From the NCBI GenBank assembly GCA_902825855.1, contig CADECW010000044.1, positions 2,766 through 50,945 of the forward strand: a stretch of DNA of 48,180 nucleotides. The letters run 5' to 3'. Origin of the DNA: an uncultured Rhodospirillales bacterium. GTDB taxonomy: Bacteria; Pseudomonadota; Alphaproteobacteria; Reyranellales; Reyranellaceae. Made by a program: the position numbers and the translations under genes. Positions 25,167-33,833 of the stretch are shown here, piece by piece. The notes beneath the pieces were generated by a model. It was not told the origin of the DNA. It worked only from the letters and a program-made list of their open reading frames with translations, and searched no databases. The first letter of the stretch is position 1. Each line of letters begins with the position of its first letter.

Positions 25167-26147
25167 ATGAAATACGGACCGCTCGGCCGCTCGGGCCTGA
25201 TCGTCAGCCGCATTTGCCTCGGCGGCAACTCGTGGGGCGCCAAGGGCCGCCGCGGCTGGGGCAAGTTCGACGAGGCCGAGGCGCCGGCCTACTTCAAGCG
25301 GGCGCTCGATGTCGGCATCACCTTCTTCGACACCGCCGATACCTACAATGCCGGCCGTTCCGAGGAGATCATGGGCGCCACGCTCATGAAGATGGTGAAG
25401 CGCGAGGACATCGTGCTGTCGACCAAGTTCGGCATCCGCATGAGCGACAGCCAGAATGACGTCGGCACCGGCCGCAAGCATCTGATGGCGGCGATCGATG
25501 TCCAGCTGAAGCGCCTGCAGACCGACTATATCGACGTCTACCAGGTCCATCGCCTCGACCCCCATACGCCGATCGAAGAGACCATGTACTCGCTCGATCA
25601 GCTCGTACGCTCGGGCAAGGTGCGCTACATCGGCGGCTCCACCATGCCGGCCTACAAGTTCGCCCAGATGCTGATGATCGCCGACTGGAAGGGCTATGCC
25701 CGGCCGATTGCCATGCAGAACCTCTACAATCTCATCCAGCGCGAGGAAGAGCGCGAGATGAACCGGCTCTGCCACGAGCAAGGCGTCGGCCTGATTCCGT
25801 ACTCGCCGCTGGCGCGCGGCTTCCTCGCCGGCAACCGCGCCAAGGGCGGAGGCGGAGATACCGAGCGCTCCAAGAACGACGCAATGGTCAAGGCCGGCAC
25901 CTATCGCGACGGCGACTGGGAGGTGGTCGATCGGCTGAAGAAGATTGCGGCGGGCAAGAACGCTTCGCCCGCGCAGGCAGCGCTCGCCTGGCTGTTGAGC
26001 AAGCCCTACATGGGCTCGCCGATCGTCGGCGCCACCAGCCTCGATCAGCTCACCTCGGCGGCGCAGGCGACCGAGTTCACGTTGTCAGCCGACGAGGCCA
26101 AGCTGCTCGAGGAGCCCTATCAGTTCCGCGTGTCACCTGAAAACTGA
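25167..26147 (+). CDS. Aldo/keto reductase
   Basis: A 326-residue NADPH-dependent aldo/keto reductase. The catalytic tetrad is complete: Asp55 and Tyr60 in FFDTADTYNAG, Lys87 in STKFG and His128 in YQVHRLD. The cofactor-binding region is seen in PYSPLARGFLAGN and GATSLDQL. It falls in the YhdN/Tas-like branch that reduces aldehydes and ketones from sugar or lipid breakdown. The ATG has a strong AAGGGGGAT ribosome binding site. It is transcribed away from selW, possibly under shared regulation; a joint role in oxidative or carbonyl stress is inference. Its 3' end overlaps the convergent MFS gene by 28 bp. Confidence 0.93.
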   Translation: MKYGPLGRSGLIVSRICLGGNSWGAKGRRGWGKFDEAEAPAYFKRALDVGITFFDTADTYNAGRSEEIMGATLMKMVKREDIVLSTKFGIRMSDSQNDVGTGRKHLMAAIDVQLKRLQTDYIDVYQVHRLDPHTPIEETMYSLDQLVRSGKVRYIGGSTMPAYKFAQMLMIADWKGYARPIAMQNLYNLIQREEEREMNRLCHEQGVGLIPYSPLARGFLAGNRAKGGGGDTERSKNDAMVKAGTYRDGDWEVVDRLKKIAAGKNASPAQAALAWLLSKPYMGSPIVGATSLDQLTSAAQATEFTLSADEAKLLEEPYQFRVSPEN

Positions 26148-27397
26148 TCCGGCCGGCCGGCGGCTGGCTGCTGTCTCACAAGCCGGGCTCGTCGTCGCAA
26201 CGCCGCCGCGAACCACAACCCCAGCGCCGGCAGCACCAAGGCTGCGGCCCAGAACACCGGCGGTGCGCCCCAGCGGTCGACGATCGGCGCGGCGACAGGC
26301 ACGCCGATCGCCTGGCCGACGAACAGGCAGAGCGCGAACAGCGCCATGGCTGCACCGCGCGCTTGCGGCGCCATCTGCGTGCCGTGGGTCTGCAGCGTGT
26401 TGTGCAGCATGTAGAACGACACGCCCGACAGCATGATGCCGGCGAACTCGACTTCGGGCGAGGGGGCCAGCGCCATGGTGGCGAAGGCGACGCCGAGACC
26501 AAGCCCGCCCCAGATGCAGAGGCCGCGTTCGCCCAGCAGGCGCACGAGCTGCGGCGCCACCAGGACGTAGGCAAAGCCGCCGACGCCGAACGCGGCGACT
26601 GCCAGCCCGATAGCGGCGAACCCCATGTCGAAGCGCTGGTGCAGATCGGCGCCGACGAAGGTGAAGGCGCCCCAGAAGACGCCGCCCTCCAGCGCCACCA
26701 CCAGCACGACCGTGATCACCCAGCGCCGCCGCAGCACGCTCAGCATCTGGGCGACCATCGATCCTCGGGGGCCGCCGGCGTCACTGTCCATGGGCCTCGC
26801 GACATCGGGATGGGCGCGCATGACGCCGAACAGGGCGCCGCCCGCCGTCACGTAGATGGCCGCCAGCACCCAGAACACCGAGCGCCAGCCCAGCCAGTCG
26901 CCCAGCGCACCGCCGAGCGCGGCGCCGGTCATCAGGCCGAGTGTCTGGCCGGTGAGGAAGCGCGCGAGCGTTGCCTGGCGTTGCTCGTAGCCGACATTGT
27001 CGCCAAGCCAGGCAATGGCGAGCGGAATGACGGCCGAGCCCGTGACGCCGGTGAGGAAGCGGGCCGCCGTCAACCAGGCGAGCGAGTCCGCCATGGCGCT
27101 CAACAGGCAGCACAGGGCGGCGGCGATGCAGGCGATGGCGACCACCGGCATCTTGCCGTAGCGGTCGCCGAACGGGCCGTGCACCAGAACGAACACACCA
27201 TTTGCGAACAGGAAGGACGTGGCTGCGATCGAGGCCGCGCCGACGCTGACGCCGAAAGTGGCGGCGAGCTGCACCAGCAAAGGATCGATGACGCGCATGT
27301 TGGCGGCGGAGGCGAACGCCGCCACGGACAGCAGCACGATGGCCAGGGTAGGGGCTCGCGCCGGCGGCGGTCTCGCTGCCGAAGCGGGCGGACTCAT
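26120..27397 (-). CDS. MFS transporter (drug/solute exporter type)
   Basis: A 425-residue major facilitator with about twelve hydrophobic helices. The loop 2-3 signature is [18 protein letters not shown] and the helix 4-5 region reads [21 protein letters not shown]. Helix 6-7 linker is charged ([17 protein letters not shown]). The N-terminus ([37 protein letters not shown]) is typical of the DHA1/DHA-like exporter branch, with a helix 1 motif MRVIDPLL. Substrate unknown. Stands alone on the minus strand. Confidence 0.88.
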   Translation of the reverse strand: MSPPASAARPPPARAPTLAIVLLSVAAFASAANMRVIDPLLVQLAATFGVSVGAASIAATSFLFANGVFVLVHGPFGDRYGKMPVVAIACIAAALCCLLSAMADSLAWLTAARFLTGVTGSAVIPLAIAWLGDNVGYEQRQATLARFLTGQTLGLMTGAALGGALGDWLGWRSVFWVLAAIYVTAGGALFGVMRAHPDVARPMDSDAGGPRGSMVAQMLSVLRRRWVITVVLVVALEGGVFWGAFTFVGADLHQRFDMGFAAIGLAVAAFGVGGFAYVLVAPQLVRLLGERGLCIWGGLGLGVAFATMALAPSPEVEFAGIMLSGVSFYMLHNTLQTHGTQMAPQARGAAMALFALCLFVGQAIGVPVAAPIVDRWGAPPVFWAAALVLPALGLWFAAALRRRARLVRQQPAAGRPDQFSGDTRN

Positions 27398-27473
27398 GGC
27401 AACCCGGTTAACGACTCGGCCTGCAAAAGGAAAGGGCTCTTGGCGGGCGGCAGCATTGACCTATGGTGGCGGC

Positions 27474-28232
27474 ATGCTGGAAGAAGTCCTGGTCCTGGTT
27501 CGCGATCCCAACGCCTGGGCGGCGCTGGTGACTCTGGTGGTCATGGAAGTCGTGCTGGGCATCGACAACCTGATCTTCATTTCCATCCTGACCAACAAGC
27601 TGCCGGAGCATCAGCGGTCGAGAACCCGCCGCATCGGCATAGGACTTGCAGTGATCCTGCGGCTCGGCCTGCTGAGCGGCGTCGCCTATATCGCGCAGCT
27701 TACGACGCCGTTGTTCACGCTGTTCGGGCACAGCTTCTCGTGGCGCGACCTCATCCTGATCGCCGGCGGCCTGTTCCTGATCTACAAGGCGACGAGCGAA
27801 ATCCACGACCACGTCTCGGTCGACCACGACAGCGAGGCCGCCGGGCGGGCCGTGCAGGTCACCGTGACGGGCGTGATCGGCCAGATCCTGATCCTCGATC
27901 TGGTGTTTTCGCTGGACAGCATCATCACCGCGGTCGGCATGACCGACGATATTCCGATCATGATCGCGGCCGTGGTCATCGCCGTTGCCCTGATGCTGCT
28001 GGCGGCCGACCCGCTGGCCGGGTTCATCAACAAAAATCCGACGATCGTCATGCTGGCGCTGAGCTTCCTGTTGATGATCGGCATGACGCTGATCGCCGAC
28101 GGGGTCGGCGTGAAGGTGCCCAAGGGCTACATCTATGCGGCCATGACGTTCTCCGCCCTGGTCGAGGCGCTGAACATGCTGGTACGTCGCGCGGAGCGAA
28201 AACGCCGGCCGCTCAGGAAACGACCGCGCTGA
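27474..28232 (+). CDS. TerC family integral membrane protein
   Basis: A 252-residue TerC-family membrane protein with seven predicted helices. Both conserved acidic motifs are there: [14 protein letters not shown] near the N-terminus and [18 protein letters not shown] in the middle, thought to bind metal ions. TerC-type proteins such as Alx/MntX take part in manganese export or in metalation of secreted proteins; others confer tellurite resistance. The C-terminus has a basic tail ([15 protein letters not shown]). The start at 27474 lies after a GGTGGCGGC stretch. It begins a run of closely spaced genes to 32475. Confidence 0.9.
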   Translation: MLEEVLVLVRDPNAWAALVTLVVMEVVLGIDNLIFISILTNKLPEHQRSRTRRIGIGLAVILRLGLLSGVAYIAQLTTPLFTLFGHSFSWRDLILIAGGLFLIYKATSEIHDHVSVDHDSEAAGRAVQVTVTGVIGQILILDLVFSLDSIITAVGMTDDIPIMIAAVVIAVALMLLAADPLAGFINKNPTIVMLALSFLLMIGMTLIADGVGVKVPKGYIYAAMTFSALVEALNMLVRRAERKRRPLRKRPR

Positions 28233-28264
28233 CAATCCGCCGGGCGGAGCCTAAGCTCGCCACC

Positions 28265-29026
28265 ATGAAGCTTAAAGATCGCGTGGCGATCATCACCGGC
28301 GGGGCGTCCGGCATCGGCGCCGCGTCGGCGCGCCTGTTCGCGGCCGAGGGCGCCAGGCTCGCCCTCGTCGATCAGGACGAGGTCGGGCTGGGTCAAACGG
28401 CGGCCGACATCGAAGCGGCCGGCGGCAGCGCCATCATCATCCCCGCCGACGTCAGCAGCGATGCCGAAGCACGCGCCGGTGTCGATCGGGTGATCGAGAA
28501 ATGGGGCCGCATCGACGTGCTGCTGACGGCGGCCGGCATGTCGACCGGCGGCACGGTCGACGCCATCGAGGAGGCGGCCTGGGATCGTACCTTCGCGGTC
28601 AACGTCAAGGGCACCTATCTCTGGATCCACTACGCCATCAAGTCGATGATCGAGAACCGGTCCGGCGCCATCGTCACCATCGGCTCGCAGCTCGCACAGT
28701 CGAGCCCGGGCAAGAACGCGGCGTACATCGCCTCCAAGGGCGCGATTGCCTCCTTCACCAAGACCATGGCGGTTGACCACGCCGCCCAGGGTGTCCGCGT
28801 CAACGCGCTGATGCCGGGTGTGATCGACACGCCGATGCCTGCGCGCTCGCTGAAGCGCTATGCCGATCCCGAGGCGATGAAGACCTTCTGGAAGCATCGC
28901 CATCCCATGGGTCGCATCGGCAAGCCGGAAGAGGTGGCCCGCGCCGCACTCTTCCTGGCGAGCGACGACTCTTCTTTCGTGACAGGCACGCTGCTGTTCG
29001 TCGACGGCGGCTGGACGGCGCACTGA
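28265..29026 (+). CDS. Short-chain dehydrogenase/reductase (SDR)
   Basis: A 253-residue classical SDR. The cofactor motif TGGASGIG (residues 11-18), catalytic Ser141 (IGSQ), Tyr154 and Lys158 (YIASK) and Asn113 (NVKG) are all present, and the C-terminal NALMPGVIDTPM is typical. An aspartate after the second beta strand (VDQDEVG) suggests NAD preference. It is 32 bp downstream of terC and overlaps the next gene as TGATG, so it belongs to the operon with the phytanoyl-CoA dioxygenase. Together the two may oxidise a hydroxyl group introduced by the dioxygenase; that is inference. Confidence 0.93.
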   Translation: MKLKDRVAIITGGASGIGAASARLFAAEGARLALVDQDEVGLGQTAADIEAAGGSAIIIPADVSSDAEARAGVDRVIEKWGRIDVLLTAAGMSTGGTVDAIEEAAWDRTFAVNVKGTYLWIHYAIKSMIENRSGAIVTIGSQLAQSSPGKNAAYIASKGAIASFTKTMAVDHAAQGVRVNALMPGVIDTPMPARSLKRYADPEAMKTFWKHRHPMGRIGKPEEVARAALFLASDDSSFVTGTLLFVDGGWTAH

Positions 29027-29871
29027 TGGCAAGGAAGCTGACCCGGGAGCAGATCGCGGGATACGAACGGGACGGATACGTCTGCCCGGTCGATGCCTTC
29101 TCGGCGGAACAGGCGCGCGCCTGGCGCGACAGGATGGAGGCCTTCGAGCGGGCCGAGGGCCAGAAGCTGACGCGCGGCCACAATTTCAAGCCGCATCTCC
29201 TGTTTCCCTGGGTCGATGAGATCGTCCATTCACCCGAGGTGCTGGATGCGGTCGAAGACCTGATCGGGCCGGACATCCGACTGTTCCATCTCACCGTGTG
29301 GCCCAAGGATGCGGGTTCGGGCGCCTATGTGAGCTGGCACCAGGACGCGACCTATTTCGCCCTCGAGCCGGCCTGCCACGTCACGGCGTGGGTGGCGCTG
29401 ACCGATGCGCCGATCGAGGCCGGCTGCATGGAGGTCGTGCCGGGCTCGCACAAGCTCGGCCAGCAGCCGCACGCCGAGCTGCAGGATACCGAGAACCTGC
29501 TGTCGCGCGGCCAGACCCTCGCCGTCGACGTCGATCGCCAGCGCACGGCATTCATGCCGGTCAAGGCCGGCCAGTTCTCGCTGCACCACACCCATCTGGT
29601 GCACAACTCGCGGCCGAACCGCTATCACGACCGACGCATCGGTCTCGGCATCAGCTACATCCCGACCTGGGCACGCTGCACCTCGAAGAGCCGCGTCACC
29701 GCCATGCTGGTGCGTGGCAAGGACGAGTACGGCAACTTCGACGACGAGCGGCGGCCGATCGAGGCGGCCGGGCCGGCCGAGCGCGCCTTCCATGCCGAGG
29801 CGGTGGCGCGCTTCAGGGCGATGAATGTCGTGGAGTCGGAAGAGAACAAGGTCGCCGTCGTCCGGCGTTGA
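29026..29871 (+). CDS. Phytanoyl-CoA dioxygenase (PhyH) family protein
   Basis: A 281-residue Fe(II)/2-oxoglutarate dioxygenase of the PhyH family. The metal-binding HxD is His105-x-Asp107 (SWHQDATYF), and the distal histidine is in HLVHNSRPNR (about His193); Arg204 in YHDRRIGLG is the likely 2-oxoglutarate anchor. The double-stranded beta-helix core is well preserved (AWVALTDAPIEAGCMEVVPGSHKLG). Members hydroxylate diverse small molecules, often secondary metabolites and not phytanoyl-CoA. The gene overlaps the SDR stop (TGATG) and is 10 bp from the deacetylase gene. Confidence 0.93.
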   Translation: MARKLTREQIAGYERDGYVCPVDAFSAEQARAWRDRMEAFERAEGQKLTRGHNFKPHLLFPWVDEIVHSPEVLDAVEDLIGPDIRLFHLTVWPKDAGSGAYVSWHQDATYFALEPACHVTAWVALTDAPIEAGCMEVVPGSHKLGQQPHAELQDTENLLSRGQTLAVDVDRQRTAFMPVKAGQFSLHHTHLVHNSRPNRYHDRRIGLGISYIPTWARCTSKSRVTAMLVRGKDEYGNFDDERRPIEAAGPAERAFHAEAVARFRAMNVVESEENKVAVVRR

Positions 29872-29881
29872 GAGGAACGAG

Positions 29882-30790
29882 ATGCTGCGCCTTCCCTACC
29901 ACAATCGCTATGCCTACTCGCCGATCACCGAGCGCAAGGACTACTCCTGGCCGGACGGCAAGCGGCTCGCGGTCTATCTCGGCCTCAACATCGAGCACTT
30001 CGCGTTCGGCGCTGGCGACGGCCATCTCCTGACGGTCGCCGGCACGCCGCCCGACCCGCGCACCTTCGCCTGGCGCGACTACGGCAACCGGGTCGGCGTG
30101 TGGCGCTGCCTGGAGCTGTTCGACGAGCTCAACCTGCCGGCGGCGCATCTGATCAACACCACGGTGTTCGACTACGCCCCGCAGATCGTGGCGGCGCTCA
30201 AGGCGCGCGGCGACGAATTCATCGGCCACGGCCGGACCAACGCGGAGCGCCACGGCCAGATGTGGGAGGCCGACGAGAAGCGCTTTCTCGAGGAAGTACG
30301 CGACGCCATCGAGAAGGCCTCGGGCAAGCGCCCGCGCGGCTGGATGGCGCCCTGGATGAGCTCGAGCCATCACACGCCCGATCTCCTGAAGGAGGTCGGC
30401 TTCGATTTCCTGATGGACTGGCCGGCCGACGATCAGCCGCTCTGGCTGAAGACGCGGTCGGGCCCGATGATGAGCGTGCCCTATCCCATCGAGATCAACG
30501 ACAGTCCGCAGATCCTGGTGCGCCACCACACACCCGAGCAGTTCCGCGACTTCATCATCGGCCAGTTCGAGGAGCTGCTGCGGCAGTCGGCCAGGCAACC
30601 GCTGGTCTGCGGCATCGCCCTGCACACCATGATCGTCGGCCAGCCCTATCGCCTGCGCATGCTGCGCGAGGCGCTGCAGCACATCGCCAGCCATCCGCAG
30701 AAGGACAAGGTCTGGTTCACGCGACCCTCGGCGATCTACGATCACTGCGCGGCCTTGCCCAAGGGAACGATGACACCGCCGCCTGCATGA
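29882..30790 (+). CDS. Polysaccharide deacetylase family protein (PuuE-like)
   Basis: A 302-residue NodB-homology protein of the allantoinase PuuE-like branch: it opens with RLPYHNRYAYSPITERKDYSWPDGKRLAVYLGLNIEHF, with the metal-site region near HGRTNAERHG and the WMAPWMSSSHHTPDLL and IEINDSP blocks. Family members cleave amide or N-acetyl groups. The start at 29882 has a GAGAGGAACGAG ribosome binding site; a longer frame begins inside the PhyH gene. It sits between the PhyH and VOC genes in the same operon. Confidence 0.88.
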   Translation: MLRLPYHNRYAYSPITERKDYSWPDGKRLAVYLGLNIEHFAFGAGDGHLLTVAGTPPDPRTFAWRDYGNRVGVWRCLELFDELNLPAAHLINTTVFDYAPQIVAALKARGDEFIGHGRTNAERHGQMWEADEKRFLEEVRDAIEKASGKRPRGWMAPWMSSSHHTPDLLKEVGFDFLMDWPADDQPLWLKTRSGPMMSVPYPIEINDSPQILVRHHTPEQFRDFIIGQFEELLRQSARQPLVCGIALHTMIVGQPYRLRMLREALQHIASHPQKDKVWFTRPSAIYDHCAALPKGTMTPPPA

Positions 30791-30803
30791 GGAGGAACGA
30801 ACA

Positions 30804-31247
30804 ATGGCCGTCGAGATTCTCGAGATCCATCACACCGGTGTCCGCGTCGACGACGACGGCGCCAAGCTGAAGGCGACACAGGACTTCTATGCCGACGTGC
30901 TCGGCCTGCATTGCGACAGCGGCCGTCCGACGATCCCCGGCATTCCCGGCGCCTGGGTGAATGTCGGCGAGGTCGGCCAGATCCACCTGATCGGCGGCAC
31001 GCAGCCCTCGCCGGTGGCCAAGGGCCCGGGAGAGGACCCGACGCGGCCGCACGTCGCCTATGCCGTGAGAAGCATCAAGGAGACACGGGCGGAGCTCGAC
31101 CGCATGGGCGTCAGGTACTGGGTGATCGAGGGGCTCGTCAGCCCCGATTCCACGCAGCTCTTCATGAACGATCCGTGCGGCAACATGGTCGAGCTGCATC
31201 AGTTCGACACCTGCCGCTGCCGGGCCGCCAACCGCGTCAAGGCCTAG
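30804..31247 (+). CDS. VOC-family metalloprotein (glyoxalase-like)
   Basis: A 147-residue vicinal-oxygen-chelate protein with two beta-alpha-beta-beta-beta modules. It starts EILEIHHTGVRVDDDG, and the second module ends with SPDSTQLFMNDPCGNMVELHQF; His10 (or His11) and Glu in NMVELHQ are likely metal ligands. Such proteins include lyases, isomerases and dioxygenases, so the reaction is open. AGGAGG overlaps the previous gene's stop (30790-30795), a clear operon link. Confidence 0.85.
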   Translation: MAVEILEIHHTGVRVDDDGAKLKATQDFYADVLGLHCDSGRPTIPGIPGAWVNVGEVGQIHLIGGTQPSPVAKGPGEDPTRPHVAYAVRSIKETRAELDRMGVRYWVIEGLVSPDSTQLFMNDPCGNMVELHQFDTCRCRAANRVKA

Positions 31248-31254
31248 GCGGCGA

Positions 31255-32475
31255 TTGCAGCGCGCTGCCGTCACCAACTGGCTGGCCGAGGCCGGCCTGC
31301 GCAGCCTGCCGCTCGACGACATCGTGGACGGCTTCGCGCGACGGCTGAACGAGATCGGCGTGCCGGTGGCGCGGGCGTTCGTCGGCATGAACACTCTGCA
31401 CCCGATGGTGCGCGCCCGCAGCCTGATCTGGGAGCGCACCACGGGGCTCAGGGCGCGCTACGAATTCCAGCACGTCGAGTTCGATTCGCCCATCATTCAG
31501 CAAAGTCCGTTCGCGCCCATGCTGAGACATGGCATCAGCGAGCGCCGCTATGATCTTACGTCGCCGCTGCCTCAGGAGGAGGTGCCGGTGTTCGAGGAAC
31601 TTCGGGCAGCCGGTATGACGGATTGGCTGGGCCGCGCCTTCCCGTTCGGCGAACTGGCGCCGCAGGTCGGCGGGCCGGCCAACCCCGAGCGTGTCAGCGA
31701 ACTGTATCTCGTATGCTCTCTCACAACCGACCGGCCGGGCGGCTACTCGGAGGAACACGTCGAGACGATGCGCGCGCTGCTGCCGGTCTTTGCCGTCGCC
31801 GCCAAGGGCACCACCATGCGCACTGTCTACCAGGGGCTGCTGTCGGCCTATCTCGGCCAGGACCCGGCGACCCGGGTGCTGGCGGGCACGGTCCGGCGCG
31901 GCGAGGTGCAGGGCGTGGAGGCGGTGCTGTTCTTCACCGACCTGCGCGGCTTCACGGCTCTTGCCGACACGCTGCCGGGCCGCGACCTGATCATGCTGCT
32001 GGACGACTGTTTCGACTGCATGGTGGGCCCGGTCGCCGCGCGTGGCGGCGAGGTGCTGAAGTTCCTGGGCGACGGGCTGCTCGCCATCTTCCGGACCGAG
32101 GACCGGCCGCGCGCCGAGACCTGTGCGATGGCGCTTGAAGCGGCCAAGGAAGCACTGGCGCTGATGACAGGGCTGGCCGCCACGCGCAGCGCCCGATCGT
32201 TGCCGACGCCCGAGCTCGATATCGCCTTGCACATCGGCCACGTGAACTACGGCAACGTCGGCGCCGATGCCCGCCTGGATTTCACGGTGATCGGCCCCGC
32301 CGTCAACGAGGCCTCGCGCATCGAGCGCCTGTGCGACGCGCTCGGCCGCCATCTCTTGATGTCGCAGTCCTTCGCGCAGGCCGCCGATGCCAGCCGCCAC
32401 GAGTTGGTCTCGCTTGGCTGCCATCGCCTGCGCGGCGTGCGCGACGAGACGGAGCTGTTCGGGCTCGTCCCCTGA
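31255..32475 (+). CDS. Class III adenylate/guanylate cyclase
   Basis: A 406-residue protein with a C-terminal class III cyclase catalytic domain. Metal-binding aspartates are Asp229 (FFTDLRGFT) and Asp273 (LGDGLLAIF); the transition-state pair Asn351-x3-Arg355 is in VNEASRIE. The N-terminal 190 residues (WLAEAGLRSLPLDDIVDGFARRLNEIG, FVGMNTLHPMVRAR) form a sensory domain common to alphaproteobacterial cyclases, without transmembrane segments. It should make cAMP or cGMP from ATP or GTP. The start is TTG at 31255, 7 bp after the VOC stop, with no strong ribosome binding site, hence moderate certainty on the start. Confidence 0.9.
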   Translation: MQRAAVTNWLAEAGLRSLPLDDIVDGFARRLNEIGVPVARAFVGMNTLHPMVRARSLIWERTTGLRARYEFQHVEFDSPIIQQSPFAPMLRHGISERRYDLTSPLPQEEVPVFEELRAAGMTDWLGRAFPFGELAPQVGGPANPERVSELYLVCSLTTDRPGGYSEEHVETMRALLPVFAVAAKGTTMRTVYQGLLSAYLGQDPATRVLAGTVRRGEVQGVEAVLFFTDLRGFTALADTLPGRDLIMLLDDCFDCMVGPVAARGGEVLKFLGDGLLAIFRTEDRPRAETCAMALEAAKEALALMTGLAATRSARSLPTPELDIALHIGHVNYGNVGADARLDFTVIGPAVNEASRIERLCDALGRHLLMSQSFAQAADASRHELVSLGCHRLRGVRDETELFGLVP

Positions 32476-32480
32476 CGGCG

Positions 32481-33188
32481 TCAGGACCGCCAGAGCGCGA
32501 CACCGCCCTCCATGCCGGCCTCGTTCGAGACGATGGTGATGTCGGACGCGAGGGTGAAGTCGATCTTCTTGGCGTTGCCGCCGCCGATGAACAGGTGATC
32601 GAAGCTGGTCAGCCGCCGCATGTTGCCGATCGCCTTCTCCACGCGCTTGTTCCAGCGCCCGCTGCCGATCTCCTTGCGCGCGGCGTTGCCGAGTTGCTGG
32701 TCGTACGTCTCGCCATGCCGGAACGGGTGGTGGGCAATCTCGAGATGCGGCGCCAGTCGCCCATCGAGATACAGTCCCGTGCCGAAGCCTGTCCCCAGGG
32801 TGATGACCATCTCGACGCCTTTGCCGGCGATCACCGCCAGTCCCTGCAGGTCGGCATCGTTGGCGACACGCACCGGCTTTGCCAGCGCCGTTTCGAGCGC
32901 CTGGGCGAGGTCGAAGCCGATCCACTTGTCGTTGCCGAGGTTCGCTGCCGTCAGCACCCGTCCGTTGCGCACGACGCCCGGAAAGCCGACGGCGATGCGG
33001 TCGAAGGCGCCGAGCGGGGCGACCAGGCCGGCCAGCGCCTCGACGAGCTTCGCCGGCGGCGCCCCGACCGGAGTTGGCACGCGCACGCGATCGGTGAGCA
33101 TCCGGGCGCCTTCGTCGACGACCGATGCCTTGAGTCCAGTGCCGCCTATGTCGATCGCCAACGTGAGTTTGTGCCCGACGTCCACCAT
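32481..33188 (-). CDS. ROK-family kinase (polyphosphate glucokinase-like)
   Basis: A 235-residue ASKHA kinase with the phosphate-binding motif AIDIGGTGLK (residues 11-20), the VGFPGVVRNGRVLTAANLGN segment, a catalytic aspartate in ANDADLQG and the second phosphate loop TLGTGFGTG. This fits polyphosphate/ATP glucokinase (PpgK) of the ROK family. ATG at 33188 has GGAGGGC upstream; the longer frame to 33254 adds an unconserved leader. It converges on the cyclase gene with a 5-bp gap. A second, unrelated glucokinase lies 1.9 kb away. Confidence 0.88.
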   Translation of the reverse strand: MVDVGHKLTLAIDIGGTGLKASVVDEGARMLTDRVRVPTPVGAPPAKLVEALAGLVAPLGAFDRIAVGFPGVVRNGRVLTAANLGNDKWIGFDLAQALETALAKPVRVANDADLQGLAVIAGKGVEMVITLGTGFGTGLYLDGRLAPHLEIAHHPFRHGETYDQQLGNAARKEIGSGRWNKRVEKAIGNMRRLTSFDHLFIGGGNAKKIDFTLASDITIVSNEAGMEGGVALWRS

Positions 33189-33640
33189 GTGCCCTCCAGG
33201 TGCCAGTCTTGTCAGTTCACCTTGTTGATGACGTTTGCGCCCAGGCCTTGTCATTGCCCGCGCTTCAGAGCGGTAGGTGCCCTATGCCCGAGATGGCAGC
33301 AAGAGTGCCCGCAAGGTCGCTCGCGATATACAGGCCAGGGTGAATATCCACCGGCACTCTCGGTTTGCCTTGCCATTGGCGTCCGCACCGCTCGCGGGCG
33401 ACGCCGAATTGCATCCCAAGGTCTGCCGACGGCACAGGCGCCGTACTATCGGCGCCCAAGGCGGATCTTCACCTTGCTCCCGGATCATGTTTTTGGGGGC
33501 ATTCTCCAGAGCTTTCTATAGCTTATTCAAAGGCTTAGGAACCTCTAGACGCCGCGCACAGGCGGTGCTTCCGCAAGTCAGGCACGCGCGCGCCCGCCGA
33601 ACCTCCGCTTCGCCAACCTTTGGTTGACCCAAACCCTTTG

Positions 33641-33659
33641 ATTTCACATGGTGTGAAAT
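33641..33659. repeat. Perfect 8-bp inverted repeat
   Basis: ATTTCACA-TGG-TGTGAAAT is a perfect inverted repeat with a 3-base centre, 17 bp downstream of a TTGACC (33624-33629) that could be a -35 box. It may be a protein-binding site or the 5' hairpin of a small RNA ending at the terminator near 33763. Function unknown. Confidence 0.45.
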
Positions 33660-33721
33660 TCCGGCTTGGGTTTGCCCTCTAGCCGGGTGATTCGGCCTGG
33701 TCTCACAGGGAGGCTGAAGGG

Positions 33722-33763
33722 GAAGCGGAGGCCCGAGGCGCTCCAGGACCTCCGCTTCTTTTT
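33722..33763 (+). terminator. Orphan rho-independent terminator
   Basis: A perfect 10-bp stem, GAAGCGGAGG (33722-33731) with CCTCCGCTTC (33749-33758), around a 17-base loop, followed directly by five T residues (33759-33763). It points rightward, yet there is no plus-strand gene to its left for more than 1.2 kb, so it probably ends a small untranslated RNA. Confidence 0.75.
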
Positions 33764-33833
33764 GCGCGTCCTTCCTATTTGCGATTTATTGTCGATCCCG
33801 ATTGCTTTTGGCTATGCCCGACGAGCGAGAGAA

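Larger units (their letters stand above)
33189..33833. other. Gene-poor, less GC-rich stretch at the left of a small island
   Basis: No convincing protein gene was found in these 645 bases; the short frames present lack ribosome binding sites and family likeness. The stretch is visibly less GC-rich than the neighbourhood and holds an 8-bp inverted repeat at 33641-33659 and a strong intrinsic terminator at 33722-33763 with no gene directly upstream. A small RNA, or the worn end of an inserted element, would explain this. Confidence 0.5.

Noticed and set aside
26363..29026. A continuous 887-codon plus-strand frame spanning the MFS antisense and the SDR
   Set aside because: Its N-terminal two thirds are antisense to the MFS gene or out of frame with TerC and have low-complexity composition typical of shadow frames in GC-rich DNA. 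Only the SDR part is real.
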